This document shows, one piece after another, positions 1-11,416 of a DNA stretch of 64,000 nucleotides (the first letter of the stretch is position 1; each line of letters starts with the position of its first letter). The notes beneath the pieces are model-generated. The model was not told the origin of the DNA and searched no databases. It saw only the letters and a list, made by a program, of their open reading frames with translations. The translations under genes were made by a program, and so were the position numbers. Source of the DNA: Tipula vernalis (taxonomy: Eukaryota > Arthropoda > Insecta > Diptera > Tipulidae); contig OY282560.1 of assembly GCA_958295665.1 (NCBI GenBank), forward strand, positions 47,988,333 through 48,052,332, read 5' to 3'.

Positions 1-1521
1 TAGGTTTCGGGACCTGTAATTGCTGTGACAATTTTCATTTTGATTGCTCGAGTATTTCTAAATATTTCTTAGAAAATTCAATTTTATTGAAAATTAACTG
101 TGCTATAGCCCACAAGTTTTTGGGCGGCAAAAATCTAAAATGGTCCGATTACGATGGTTGATATCTCTATCAATAGGTTTCGTGACCTGTAATTGCTGTG
201 ACAATTTTTATTTTGATTGCTCGAGTATTTCTAAATATTTCTTAGAAAATTCAATTTTATTGAAAATTAACTGTGCTATAGCCCACAAGTTTTTGGGCGG
301 CAAAAATCTAAAATGGTCCGATTACGATGGTTGATACCTCTATCAATAGGTTTCGTGACCTGTAATTGCTGTGACAATTTTCATTTTGATTGCTCGAGTA
401 TTTCTAAACATTTCTCAGAAAATTCAATTTTATTGAAAATTAACTGTGCTATAGCCCACAAGTTTTTGGGCGGCAAAAATCTAAAATGGTCCGATCACGA
501 TGGTTGATATCTCTATCAATAGGTTTCGGGACCTGTAATTGCTGTGACAATTTTCATTTTCATTGCTCGAGTATTTCTAAACATTTCTTAGAAAATTCAA
601 TTTTATTGAAAATTAACTGTGCTATAGCCCACAAGTTTTTGGGCGGCAAAAATCTAAAATGGTCCGATCACGATGGTTGATATCTCTATCAATAGGTTTC
701 GGGACCTGTAATTGCTGTGACAATTTTCATTTTGATTGCTCGAGTATTTCTAAACATTTCTTAGAAAATTCAATTTTATTGAAAATTAACTGTGCTATAG
801 CCCACAATTTTTGGGCGGCAAAAATCTAAAATGGTCCGATTACGATTGTTGATATCTCTATCAATAGGTTTCGGGACCTGTAATTTCTGTGACAATTTTC
901 ATTTTCATTGCTCGAGTATTTCTAAACATTTCTTAGAAAATTCAATTTTATTGAAAATTAACTGTGCTATAGCCCACAAGTTTTTGGGCGGCAAACATCT
1001 AAAATGGTCCGATTACGATGGTTGATATCTCTATCAATAGGTTTCGGGACCTGTAATTGCTGTGACAATTTTCATTTTCATTGCTCGAGTATTTCTATAC
1101 ATTTCTTAGAAAATTCAATTTTATTGAAAATTAACTGTGCTATAGCCCACAATTTTTGGGCGGCAAAAATATAAAATGGTCCGATTACGATTGTTGATAT
1201 CTCTATCAATAGGTTTCGGGACCTGTAATTTCTGTGACAATTTTCATTTTCATTGCTCGAGTATTTCTAAACATTTCTTAGAAAATTCAATTTTATTGAA
1301 AATTAACTGTGCTATAGCCCACAAGTTTTTGGGCGGCAAACATCTAAAATGGTCCGATTACGATGGTTGATATCTCTATCAATAGGTTTCGGGACCTGTA
1401 ATTGCTGTGACAATTTTCATTTTCATTGCTCGAGTATTTCTAAACATTTCTTAGAAAATTCAATTTTATTGAAAATTAACTGTGCTATAGCCCACAAGTT
1501 TTTGGGCGGCAAAAATCTAAA

Positions 1522-4500
1522 ATGGTCCGATCACGATGGTTGATATCTCTATCAATAGGTTTCGGGACCTGTAATTGCTGTGACAATTTTCATTTTCATT
1601 GCTCGAGTATTTCTAAACATTTCTTAGAAAATTCAATTTTATTGAAAATTAACTGTGCTATAGCCCACAAGTTTTTGGGCGGCAAACATCTAAAATGGTC
1701 CGATTACGATGGTTGATATCTCTATCAATAAGTTTCGGGACCTGTAATTGCTGTAACAATTTTCATTTTGATTGCTCGAGTATTTCTAAACATTTCTTAG
1801 AAAATTCAATTTTATTGAAAATTAACTGTGCTATAGCCCACAAGTTTTTGGGCGGCAAAAATCTAAAATGGTCCGATTACGATGGTTGATACCTCTATCA
1901 ATAGGTTTCGTGACCTGTAATTGCTGTGACAATTTTCATTTTGATTGCTCGAGTATTTCTAAACATTTCTCAGAAAATTCAATTTTATTGAAAATTAACT
2001 GTGCTATAGCCCACAAGTTTTTGGGCGGCAAAAATCTAAAATGGTCCGATCACGATGGTTGATATCTCTATCAATAGGTTTCGGGACCTGTAATTTCTGT
2101 GACAATTTTCATTTTCATTGCTCGAGTATTTCTAAACATTTCTTAGAAAATTCAATTTTATTGAAAATTAACTGTGCTATAGCCCACAAGTTTTTGGGCG
2201 GCAAAAATCTAAAATGGTCCGATTACGATGGTTGATATCTCTATCAATAGGTTTCGGGACCTGTAATTGCTGTGACAATTTTCATTTTGATTGCTCGAGT
2301 ATTTCTAAACATTTCTTAGAAAATTCAATTTTATTGAAAATTAACTGTGCTATAGCCCACAAGTTTTTGGGCGGCAAAAATCTAAAATGGCCCGATTACG
2401 ATGGTTGATATCTCTATCAATAGGTTTCGGGACCTGTAATTGCTGTGACAATTTTCATTTTGATTGCTCGAGTATTTCTAAATATTTCTTAGAAAATTCA
2501 ATTTTATTGAAAATTAACTGTGCTATAGCCCACAAGTTTTTGGGCGGCAAAAATCTAAAATGGTCCGATTACGATGGTTGATATCTCTATCAATAGGTTT
2601 CGGGACCTGTAATTGCTGTGACAATTTTCATTTTGATTGCTCGAGTATTTCTAAATATTTCTTAGAAAATTCAATTTTATTGAAAATTAACTGTGCTATA
2701 GCCCACAAGTTTTTGGGCGGCAAAAATCTAAAATGGTCCGATTACGATGGTTGATATCTCTATCAATAGGTTTCGTGACCTGTAATTGCTGTGACAATTT
2801 TCATTTTGATTGCTCGAGTATTTCTAAATATTTCTTAGAAAATTCAATTTTATTGAAAATTAACTGTGCTATAGCCCACAAGTTTTTGGGCGGCAAAAAT
2901 CTAAAATGGTCCGATTACGATGGTTGATACCTCTATCAATAGGTTTCGTGACCTGTAATTGCTGTGACAATTTTCATTTTGATTGCTCGAGTATTTCTAA
3001 ACATTTCTCAGAAAATTCAATTTTATTGAAAATTAACTGTGCTATAGCCCACAAGTTTTTGGGCGGCAAAAATCTAAAATGGTCCGATCACGATGGTTGA
3101 TATCTCTATCAATAGGTTTCGGGACCTGTAATTGCTGTGACAATTTTTATTTTCATTGCTCGAGTATTTCTAAACATTTCTTAGAAAATTCAATTTTATT
3201 GAAAATTAACTGTGCTATAGCCCACAAGTTTTTGGGCGGCAAAAATCTAAAATGGTCCGATCACGATGGTTGATATCTCTATCAATAGATGGTTGATATC
3301 TCTATCAAACATCTAAAATGGTCCGTTTCGGGACCTGTAATTGCTGTGACAATTTTCATTTTCATTGCTCGAGTATTTCTAAACATTTCTTAGAAAATTC
3401 AATTTTATTGAAAATTAACTGTGCTATAGCCCACAAGTTTTTGGGCGGCAAAAATCTAAAATGGTCCGATCACGATGGTTGATATCTCTATCAATAGGTT
3501 TCGGGACCTGTAATTGCTGTGACAATTTTCATTTTCATTGCTCGAGTATTTCTAAACATTTCTTAGAAAATTCAATTTTATTGAAAATTAACTGTGCTAT
3601 AGCCCACAAGTTTTTGGGCGGCAAACATCTAAAATGGTCCGATTACGATGGTTGATATCTCTATCAATAGGTTTCGGGACCTGTAATTGCTGTAACAATT
3701 TTCATTTTGATTGCTCGAGTATTTCTAAACATTTCTTAGAAAATTCAATTTTATTGAAAATTAACTGTGCTATAGCCCACAAGTTTTTGGGCGGCAAAAA
3801 TCTAAAATGGTCCGATTACGATGGTTGATACCTCTATCAATAGGTTTCGTGACCTGTAATTGCTGTGACAATTTTCATTTTGATTGCTCGAGTATTTCTA
3901 AACATTTCTCAGAAAATTCAATTTTATTGAAAATTAACTGTGCTATAGCCCACAAGTTTTTGGGCGGCAAAAATCTAAAATGGTCCGATCACGATGGTTG
4001 ATATCTCTATCAATAGGTTTCGGGACCTGTAATTTCTGTGACAATTTTCATTTTCATTGCTCGAGTATTTCTAAACATTTCTTAGAAAATTCAATTTTAT
4101 TGAAAATTAACTGTGCTATAGCCCACAAGTTTTTGGGCGGCAAAAATCTAAAATGGTCCGATTACGATGGTTGATATCTCTATCAATAGGTTTCGGGACC
4201 TGTAATTGCTGTGACAATTTTCATTTTGATTGCTCGAGTATTTCTAAACATTTCTTAGAAAATTCAATTTTATTGAAAATTAACTGTGCTATAGCCCACA
4301 AGTTTTTGGGCGGCAAAAATCTAAAATGGCCCGATTACGATGGTTGATATCTCTATCAATAGGTTTCGGGACCTGTAATTGCTGTGACAATTTTCATTTT
4401 GATTGCTCGAGTATTTCTAAATATTTCTTAGAAAATTCAATTTTATTGAAAATTAACTGTGCTATAGCCCACAAGTTTTTGGGCGGCAAAAATCTAAAAT

Positions 4501-6747
4501 GGTCCGATTACGATGGTTGATATCTCTATCAATAGGTTTCGTGACCTGTAATTGCTGTGACAATTTTTATTTTGATTGCTCGAGTATTTCTAAATATTTC
4601 TTAGAAAATTCAATTTTATTGAAAATTAACTGTGCTATAGCCCACAAGTTTTTGGGCGGCAAAAATCTAAAATGGTCCGATTACGATGGTTGATACCTCT
4701 ATCAATAGGTTTCGTGACCTGTAATTGCTGTGACAATTTTCATTTTGATTGCTCGAGTATTTCTAAATATTTCTTAAAAAATTCAATTTTATTGAAAATT
4801 AACTGTGCTATAGCCCACAAGTTTTTGGGCGGCAAAAATCTAAAATGGTCCGATTACGATGGTTGATACCTCTATCAATAGGTTTCGTGACCTGTAATTG
4901 CTGTGACAATTTTCATTTTGATTGCTCGAGTATTTCTAAACATTTCTCAGAAAATTCAATTTTATTGAAAATTAACTGTGCTATAGCCCACAAGTTTTTG
5001 GGCGGCAAAAATCTAAAATGGTCCGATCACGATGGTTGATATCTCTATCAATAGGTTTCGTGACCTGTAATTGCTGTGACAATTTTCATTTTGATTGCTC
5101 GAGTATTTCTAAATATTTCTTAGAAAATTCAATTTTATTGAAAATTAACTGTGCTATAGCCCACAAGTTTTTGGGCGGCAAAAATCTAAAATGGTCCGAT
5201 TACGATGGTTGATTCCTCTATCAATAGGTTTCGTGACCTGTAATTGCTGTGACAATTTTCATTTTGATTGCTCGAGTATTTCTAAACATTTCTCAGAAAA
5301 TTCAATTTTATTGAAAATTAACTGTGCTATAGCCCACAAGTTTTTGGGCGGCAAAAATCTAAAATGGTCCGATCACGATGGTTGATATCTCTATCAATAG
5401 GTTTCGGGACCTGTAATTGCTGTGACAATTTTCATTTTCATTGCTCGAGTATTTCTAAACATTTCTTAGAAAATTCAATTTTATTGAAAATTAACTGTGC
5501 TATAGCCCACAAGTTTTTGGGCGGCAAACATCTAAAATGGTCCGATTACGATGGTTGATATCTCTATCAATAGGTTTCGGAACCTGTAATTGCTGTGACA
5601 ATTTTCATTTTCATTGCTCGAGTATTTCTAAACATTTCTTAGAAAATTCAATTTTATTGAAAATTAACTGTGCTATAGCCCACAAGTTTTTGGGCGGCAA
5701 AAATCTAAAATGGTCCGATCACGATGGTTGATATCTCTATCAATAGGTTTCGGGACCTGTAATTGCTGTGACAATTTTCATTTTCATTGCTCGAGTATTT
5801 CTAAACATTTCTTAGAAAATTCAATTTTATTGAAAATTAACTGTGCTATAGCCCACAAGTTTTTGGGCGGCAAACATCTAAAATGGTCCGATTACGATGG
5901 TTGATATCTCTATCAATAGGTTTCGGGACCTGTAATTGCTGTAACAATTTTCATTTTGATTGCTCGAGTATTTCTAAACATTTCTTAGAAAATTCAATTT
6001 TATTGAAAATTAACTGTGCTATAGCCCACAAGTTTTTGGGCGGCAAAAATCTAAAATGGTCCGATTACGATGGTTGATACCTCTATCAATAGGTTTCGTG
6101 ACCTGTAATTGCTGTGACAATTTTCATTTTGATTGCTCGAGTATTTCTAAACATTTCTCAGAAAATTCAATTTTATTGAAAATTAACTGTGCTATAGCCC
6201 ACAAGTTTTTGGGCGGCAAAAATCTAAAATGGTCCGATCACGATGGTTGATATCTCTATCAATAGGTTTCGGGACCTGTAATTTCTGTGACAATTTTCAT
6301 TTTCATTGCTCGAGTATTTCTAAACATTTCTTAGAAAATTCAATTTTATTGAAAATTAACTGTGCTATAGCCCACAAGTTTTTGGGCGGCAAAAATCTAA
6401 AATGGTCCGATTACGATGGTTGATATCTCTATCAATAGGTTTCGGGACCTGTAATTTCTGTGACAATTTTCATTTTCATTGCTCGAGTATTTCTAAACAT
6501 TTCTTAGAAAATTCAATTTTATTGAAAATTAACTGTGCTATAGCCCACAAGTTTTTGGGCGGCAAAAATCTAAAATGGCCCGATTACGATGGTTGATATC
6601 TCTATCAATAGGTTTCGGGACCTGTAATTGCTGTGACAATTTTCATTTTGATTGCTCGAGTATTTCTAAATATTTCTTAGAAAATTCAATTTTATTGAAA
6701 ATTAACTGTGCTATAGCCCACAAGTTTTTGGGCGGCAAAAATCTAAA
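1522..6747. repeat. Higher-order repeat zone: six-monomer block in three copies
   Basis: The same ordered series of six monomer subtypes begins at 1522, 3461 and 5710. The order is: base-11 C with CAAACATC end; TGTAACAAT subtype; GTGACC with TCTCAGAA; TAATTTCTG subtype; a monomer ending in TGGCCCGATT; then an AAATATTTC subtype. Copy 2 differs from copy 1 mainly at one G/A in monomer 2. Copy 3 differs in its fifth monomer. A partial copy starts near 15733. The spacing of copies 2 and 3 is exactly 13 monomers (2249 bp). Copies 1 and 2 are 11 monomers plus a 36-bp insertion apart. The pattern is seen directly; unequal exchange as the cause is inference. Confidence 0.8.
3289..3325. repeat. 36-bp net scrambled insertion inside one satellite monomer
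   Basis: After TATCAATAG (ending 3288) the sequence restarts with ATGGTTGATATCTCTATCAA. It then jumps to ACATCTAAAATGGTCCG, copied from the CAAACATC subtype junction, before resuming at TTTCGGGACC. The result is one 209-bp monomer. Both inserted pieces match satellite sequence found elsewhere in the array, so this is a local templated insertion and not foreign DNA. Confidence 0.85.
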
Positions 6748-7266
6748 ATGGTCCGATTACGATGGTTGATATCTCTATCAATAGGTTTCGGGACCTGTAA
6801 TTGCTGTGACAATTTTCATTTTGATTGCTCGAGTATTTCTAAACATTTCTTAGAAAATTCAATTTTATTGAAAATTAACTGTGCTATAGCCCACAAGTTT
6901 TTGGGCGGCAAAAATCTAAAATGGTCCGATTACGATGGTTGATATCTCTATCAATAGGTTTCGGGACCTGTAATTGCTGTGACAATTTTCATTTTCATTG
7001 CTTGAGTATTTCTAAACATTTCTTAGAAAATTCAATTTTATTGAAAATTAACTGTGCTATAGCCCACAAGTTTTTGGGCGGCAAAAATCTAAAATGGTCC
7101 GATTACGATGGTTGATATCTCTATCAATAGGTTTCGGGACCTGTAATTGCTGTGACAATTTTCATTTTGATTGCTCGAGTATTTCTAAATATTTCTTAGA
7201 AAATTCAATTTTATTGAAAATTAACTGTGCTATAGCCCACAAGTTTTTGGGCGGCAAAAATCTAAA

Positions 7267-10200
7267 ATGGTCCGATTACGATGGTTGATATCTCTATCAA
7301 TAGGTTTCGGGACCTGTAATTGCTATGACAATTTTCATTTTGATTGCTCAAGTATTTCTAAACATTTCTTAGAAAATTCAATTTTATTGAAAATTAACTG
7401 TGCTATAGCCCACAAGTTTTTGGGCGGCAAAAATCTAAAATGGTCCGATTACGATGGTTGATATCTCTATCAATAGGTTTCGGGACCTGTAATTGCTGTG
7501 ACAATTTTCATTTTCATTGCTCGAGTATTTCTAAATATTTCTTAGAAAATTCAATTTTATTGAAAATTAACTGTGCTATAGCCCACAAGTTTTTGGGCGG
7601 CAAAAATCTAAAATGGTCCGATTACGATTGTTGATATTTTTATCAATAGGTTTCGGGACCTGTAATTGCTGTAACAATTTTCATTTTGATTGCTCGAGTA
7701 TTTCTAAACATTTCTTAGAAAATTCAATTTTATTGAAAATTAACTGTGCTATAGCCCACAAGTTTTTGGGCGGCAAAAATCTAAAATGGTCCGATTACGA
7801 TGGTTGATATCTCTATCAATAGGTTTCGGGACCTGTAATTGCTGTGACAATTTTCATTTTGATTGCTCGAGTATTTCTAAACATTTCTTAGAAAATTCAA
7901 TTTTATTGAAAATTAACTGTGCTATAGCCCACAATTTTTGGGCGGCAAAAATCTAAAATGGTCCGATTACGATTGTTGATATCTCTATCAATAGGTTTCG
8001 GGACCTGTAATTTCTGTGACAATTTTCATTTTCATTGCTCGAGTATTTCTAAACATTTCTTAGAAAATTCAATTTTATTGAAAATTAACTGTGCTATAGC
8101 CCACAAGTTTTTGGGCGGCAAAAATCTAAAATGGTCCGATTACGATGGTTGATACCTCTATCAATAGGTTTCGTGACCTGTAATTGCTGTGACAATTTTC
8201 ATTTTGATTGCTCGAGTATTTCTAAACATTTCTCAGAAAATTCAATTTTATTGAAAATTAACTGTGCTATAGCCCACAAGTTTTTGGGCGGCAAAAATCT
8301 AAAATGGTCCGATCACGATGGTTGATATCTCTATCAATAGGTTTCGTGACCTGTAATTGCTGTGACAATTTTCATTTTGATTGCTCGAGTATTTCTAAAT
8401 ATTTCTTAGAAAATTCAATTTTATTGAAAATTAACTGTGTTATAGCCCACAAGTTTTTGGGCGGCAAAAATCTAAAATGGTCCGATTACGATGGTTGATA
8501 CCTCTATCAATAGGTTTCGTGACCTGTAATTGCTGTGACAATTTTCATTTTGATTGCTCGAGTATTTCTAAACATTTCTCAGAAAATTCAATTTTATTGA
8601 AAATTAACTGTGCTATAGCCCACAAGTTTTTGGGCGGCAAAAATCTAAAATGGTCCGATTACGATAGTTGATACCTCTATCAATAGGTTTCGGGACCTGT
8701 AATTGCTGTGACAATTTTCTTTTTGATTGCTCGAGTATTTCTAAACATTTCTTAGAAAATTCAATTTTATTGAAAATTAACTGTGCTATAGCCCACAAGT
8801 TTTTGGGCGGCAAAAATCTAAAATGGTCCGATTACGATGGTTGATATCTCTATCAATAGGTTTCGGGACCTGTAATTGCTGTGACAATTTTCATTTTCAT
8901 TGCTCGAGTATTTCTAAACATTTCTCAGAAAATTCAATTTTATTGAAAATTAACTGTGCTATAGCCCACAAGTTTTTGGGCGGCAAAAATCTAAAATGGT
9001 CCGATTACGATAGTTGATACCTCTATCAATAGGTTTCGGGACCTGTAATTTCTGTGACAATTTTCATTTTGATTGCTCGAGTATTTCTAAACATTTCTTA
9101 GAAAATTCAATTTTATTGAAAATTAACTGTGCTATAGCCCACAAGTTTTTGGGCGGCAAAAATCTAAAATGGTCCGATTACGATGGTTGATATCTCTATC
9201 AATAGGTTTCGGGACCTGTAATTGCTATGACAATTTTCATTTTGATTGCTCAAGTATTTCTAAACATTTCTTAGAAAATTCAATTTTATTGAAAATTAAC
9301 TGTGCTATAGCCCACAAGTTTTTGGGCGGCAAAAATCTAAAATGGTCCGATTACGATGGTTGATATCTCTATCAATAGGTTTCGGGACCTGTAATTGCTG
9401 TGACAATTTTCATTTTGATTGCTCGAGTATTTCTAAATATTTCTTAGAAAATTCAATTTTATTGAAAATTAACTGTGCTATAGCCCACAAGTTTTTGGGC
9501 GGCAAAAATCTAAAATGGTCCGATTACGATTGTTGATATTTTTATCAATAGGTTTCGGGACCTGTAATTGCTGTAACAATTTTCATTTTGATTGCTCGAG
9601 TATTTCTAAACATTTCTTAGAAAATTCAATTTTATTGAAAATTAACTGTGCTATAGCCCACAAGTTTTTGGGCGGCAAAAATCTAAAATGGTCCGATTAC
9701 GATGGTTGATATCTCTATCAATAGGTTTCGGGACCTGTAATTGCTGTGACAATTTTCATTTTGATTGCTCGAGTATTTCTAAACATTTCTTAGAAAATTC
9801 AATTTTATTGAAAATTAACTGTGCTATAGCCCACAATTTTTGGGCGGCAAAAATCTAAAATGGTCCGATTACGATTGTTGATATCTCTATCAATAGGTTT
9901 CGGGACCTGTAATTTCTGTGACAATTTTCATTTTCATTGCTCGAGTATTTCTAAACATTTCTTAGAAAATTCAATTTTATTGAAAATTAACTGTGCTATA
10001 GCCCACAAGTTTTTGGGCGGCAAAAATCTAAAATGGTCCGATTACGATGGTTGATACCTCTATCAATAGGTTTCGTGACCTGTAATTGCTGTGACAATTT
10101 TCATTTTGATTGCTCGAGTATTTCTAAACATTTCTCAGAAAATTCAATTTTATTGAAAATTAACTGTGCTATAGCCCACAAGTTTTTGGGCGGCAAAAAT

Positions 10201-11070
10201 CTAAAATGGTCCGATCACGATGGTTGATATCTCTATCAATAGGTTTCGTGACCTGTAATTGCTGTGACAATTTTCATTTTGATTGCTCGAGTATTTCTAA
10301 ATATTTCTTAGAAAATTCAATTTTATTGAAAATTAACTGTGTTATAGCCCACAAGTTTTTGGGCGGCAAAAATCTAAAATGGTCCGATTACGATGGTTGA
10401 TACCTCTATCAATAGGTTTCGTGACCTGTAATTGCTGTGACAATTTTCATTTTGATTGCTCGAGTATTTCTAAACATTTCTCAGAAAATTCAATTTTATT
10501 GAAAATTAACTGTGCTATAGCCCACAAGTTTTTGGGCGGCAAAAATCTAAAATGGTCCGATTACGATAGTTGATACCTCTATCAATAGGTTTCGGGACCT
10601 GTAATTGCTGTGACAATTTTCTTTTTGATTGCTCGAGTATTTCTAAACATTTCTTAGAAAATTCAATTTTATTGAAAATTAACTGTGCTATAGCCCACAA
10701 GTTTTTGGGCGGCAAAAATCTAAAATGGTCCGATTACGATGGTTGATACCTCTATCAATAGGTTTCGTGACCTGTAATTGCTGTGACAATTTTCATTTTG
10801 ATTGCTCGAGTATTTCTAAACATTTCTCAGAAAATTCAATTTTATTGAAAATTAACTGTGCTATAGCCCACAAGTTTTTGGGCGGCAAAAATCTAAAATG
10901 GTCCGATTACGATAGTTGATACCTCTATCAATAGGTTTCGGGACCTGTAATTTCTGTGACAATTTTCATTTTGATTGCTCGAGTATTTCTAAACATTTCT
11001 TAGAAAATTCAATTTTATTGAAAATTAACTGTGCTATAGCCCACAAGTTTTTGGGCGGCAAAAATCTAAA
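7267..11070. repeat. Eleven-monomer higher-order repeat, two tandem copies of 1902 bp
   Basis: Segment 7267-9168 is repeated at 9169-11070. Rare private markers recur at exactly +1902: TGCTATGACAA with GCTCAAG (7267/9169), the GATATTTTTATC variant (7613/9515), the 172-bp monomer (before 7958/9860), TGTGTTATAGCC (8438/10340) and the CAATTTTCTTTTTGATT monomer (8650/10552). 1902 equals eleven monomers with one 172-bp member. The copies differ at few positions, such as D/H-type base 76 changes in the second and tenth monomers. Near identity indicates recent tandem duplication. Confidence 0.9.
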
Positions 11071-11416
11071 ATGGTCCGATTACGATGGTTGATATCTCTA
11101 TCAATAGGTTTCGGGACCTGTAATTGCTGTGACAATTTTCATTTTCATTGCTCGAGTATTTCTAAACATTTCTTAGAAAATTCAATTTTATTGAAAACTA
11201 ACTGTGCTATAGCCCACAAGTTTTTGGGCGGCAAAAATCTAAAATGGTCCGATTACGATGGTTGATATCTCTATCAATAGGTTTCGGGACCTGTAATTGC
11301 TGTGACAATTTTCATTTTCATTGCTCGAGTATTTCTAAACATTTCTTAGAAAATTCAATTTTATTGAAAATTAACTGTGCTATAGCCCACAAGTTTTTGG
11401 GCGGCAAAAATCTAAA

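Noticed and set aside
174..190. A possible RNA polymerase III B-box-like GGTTTCGGGACC in each monomer
   Set aside because: It has an extra base relative to GGTTCRANYCC and no A-box or T-run terminator at suitable spacing.
8613..8813. 66-codon minus-strand open frames (also at 10515, 25210, 43542 and 47864)
   Set aside because: They appear only where particular satellite variants happen to be adjacent (mostly the GATAGTTG subtype). They have no homology or constraint.
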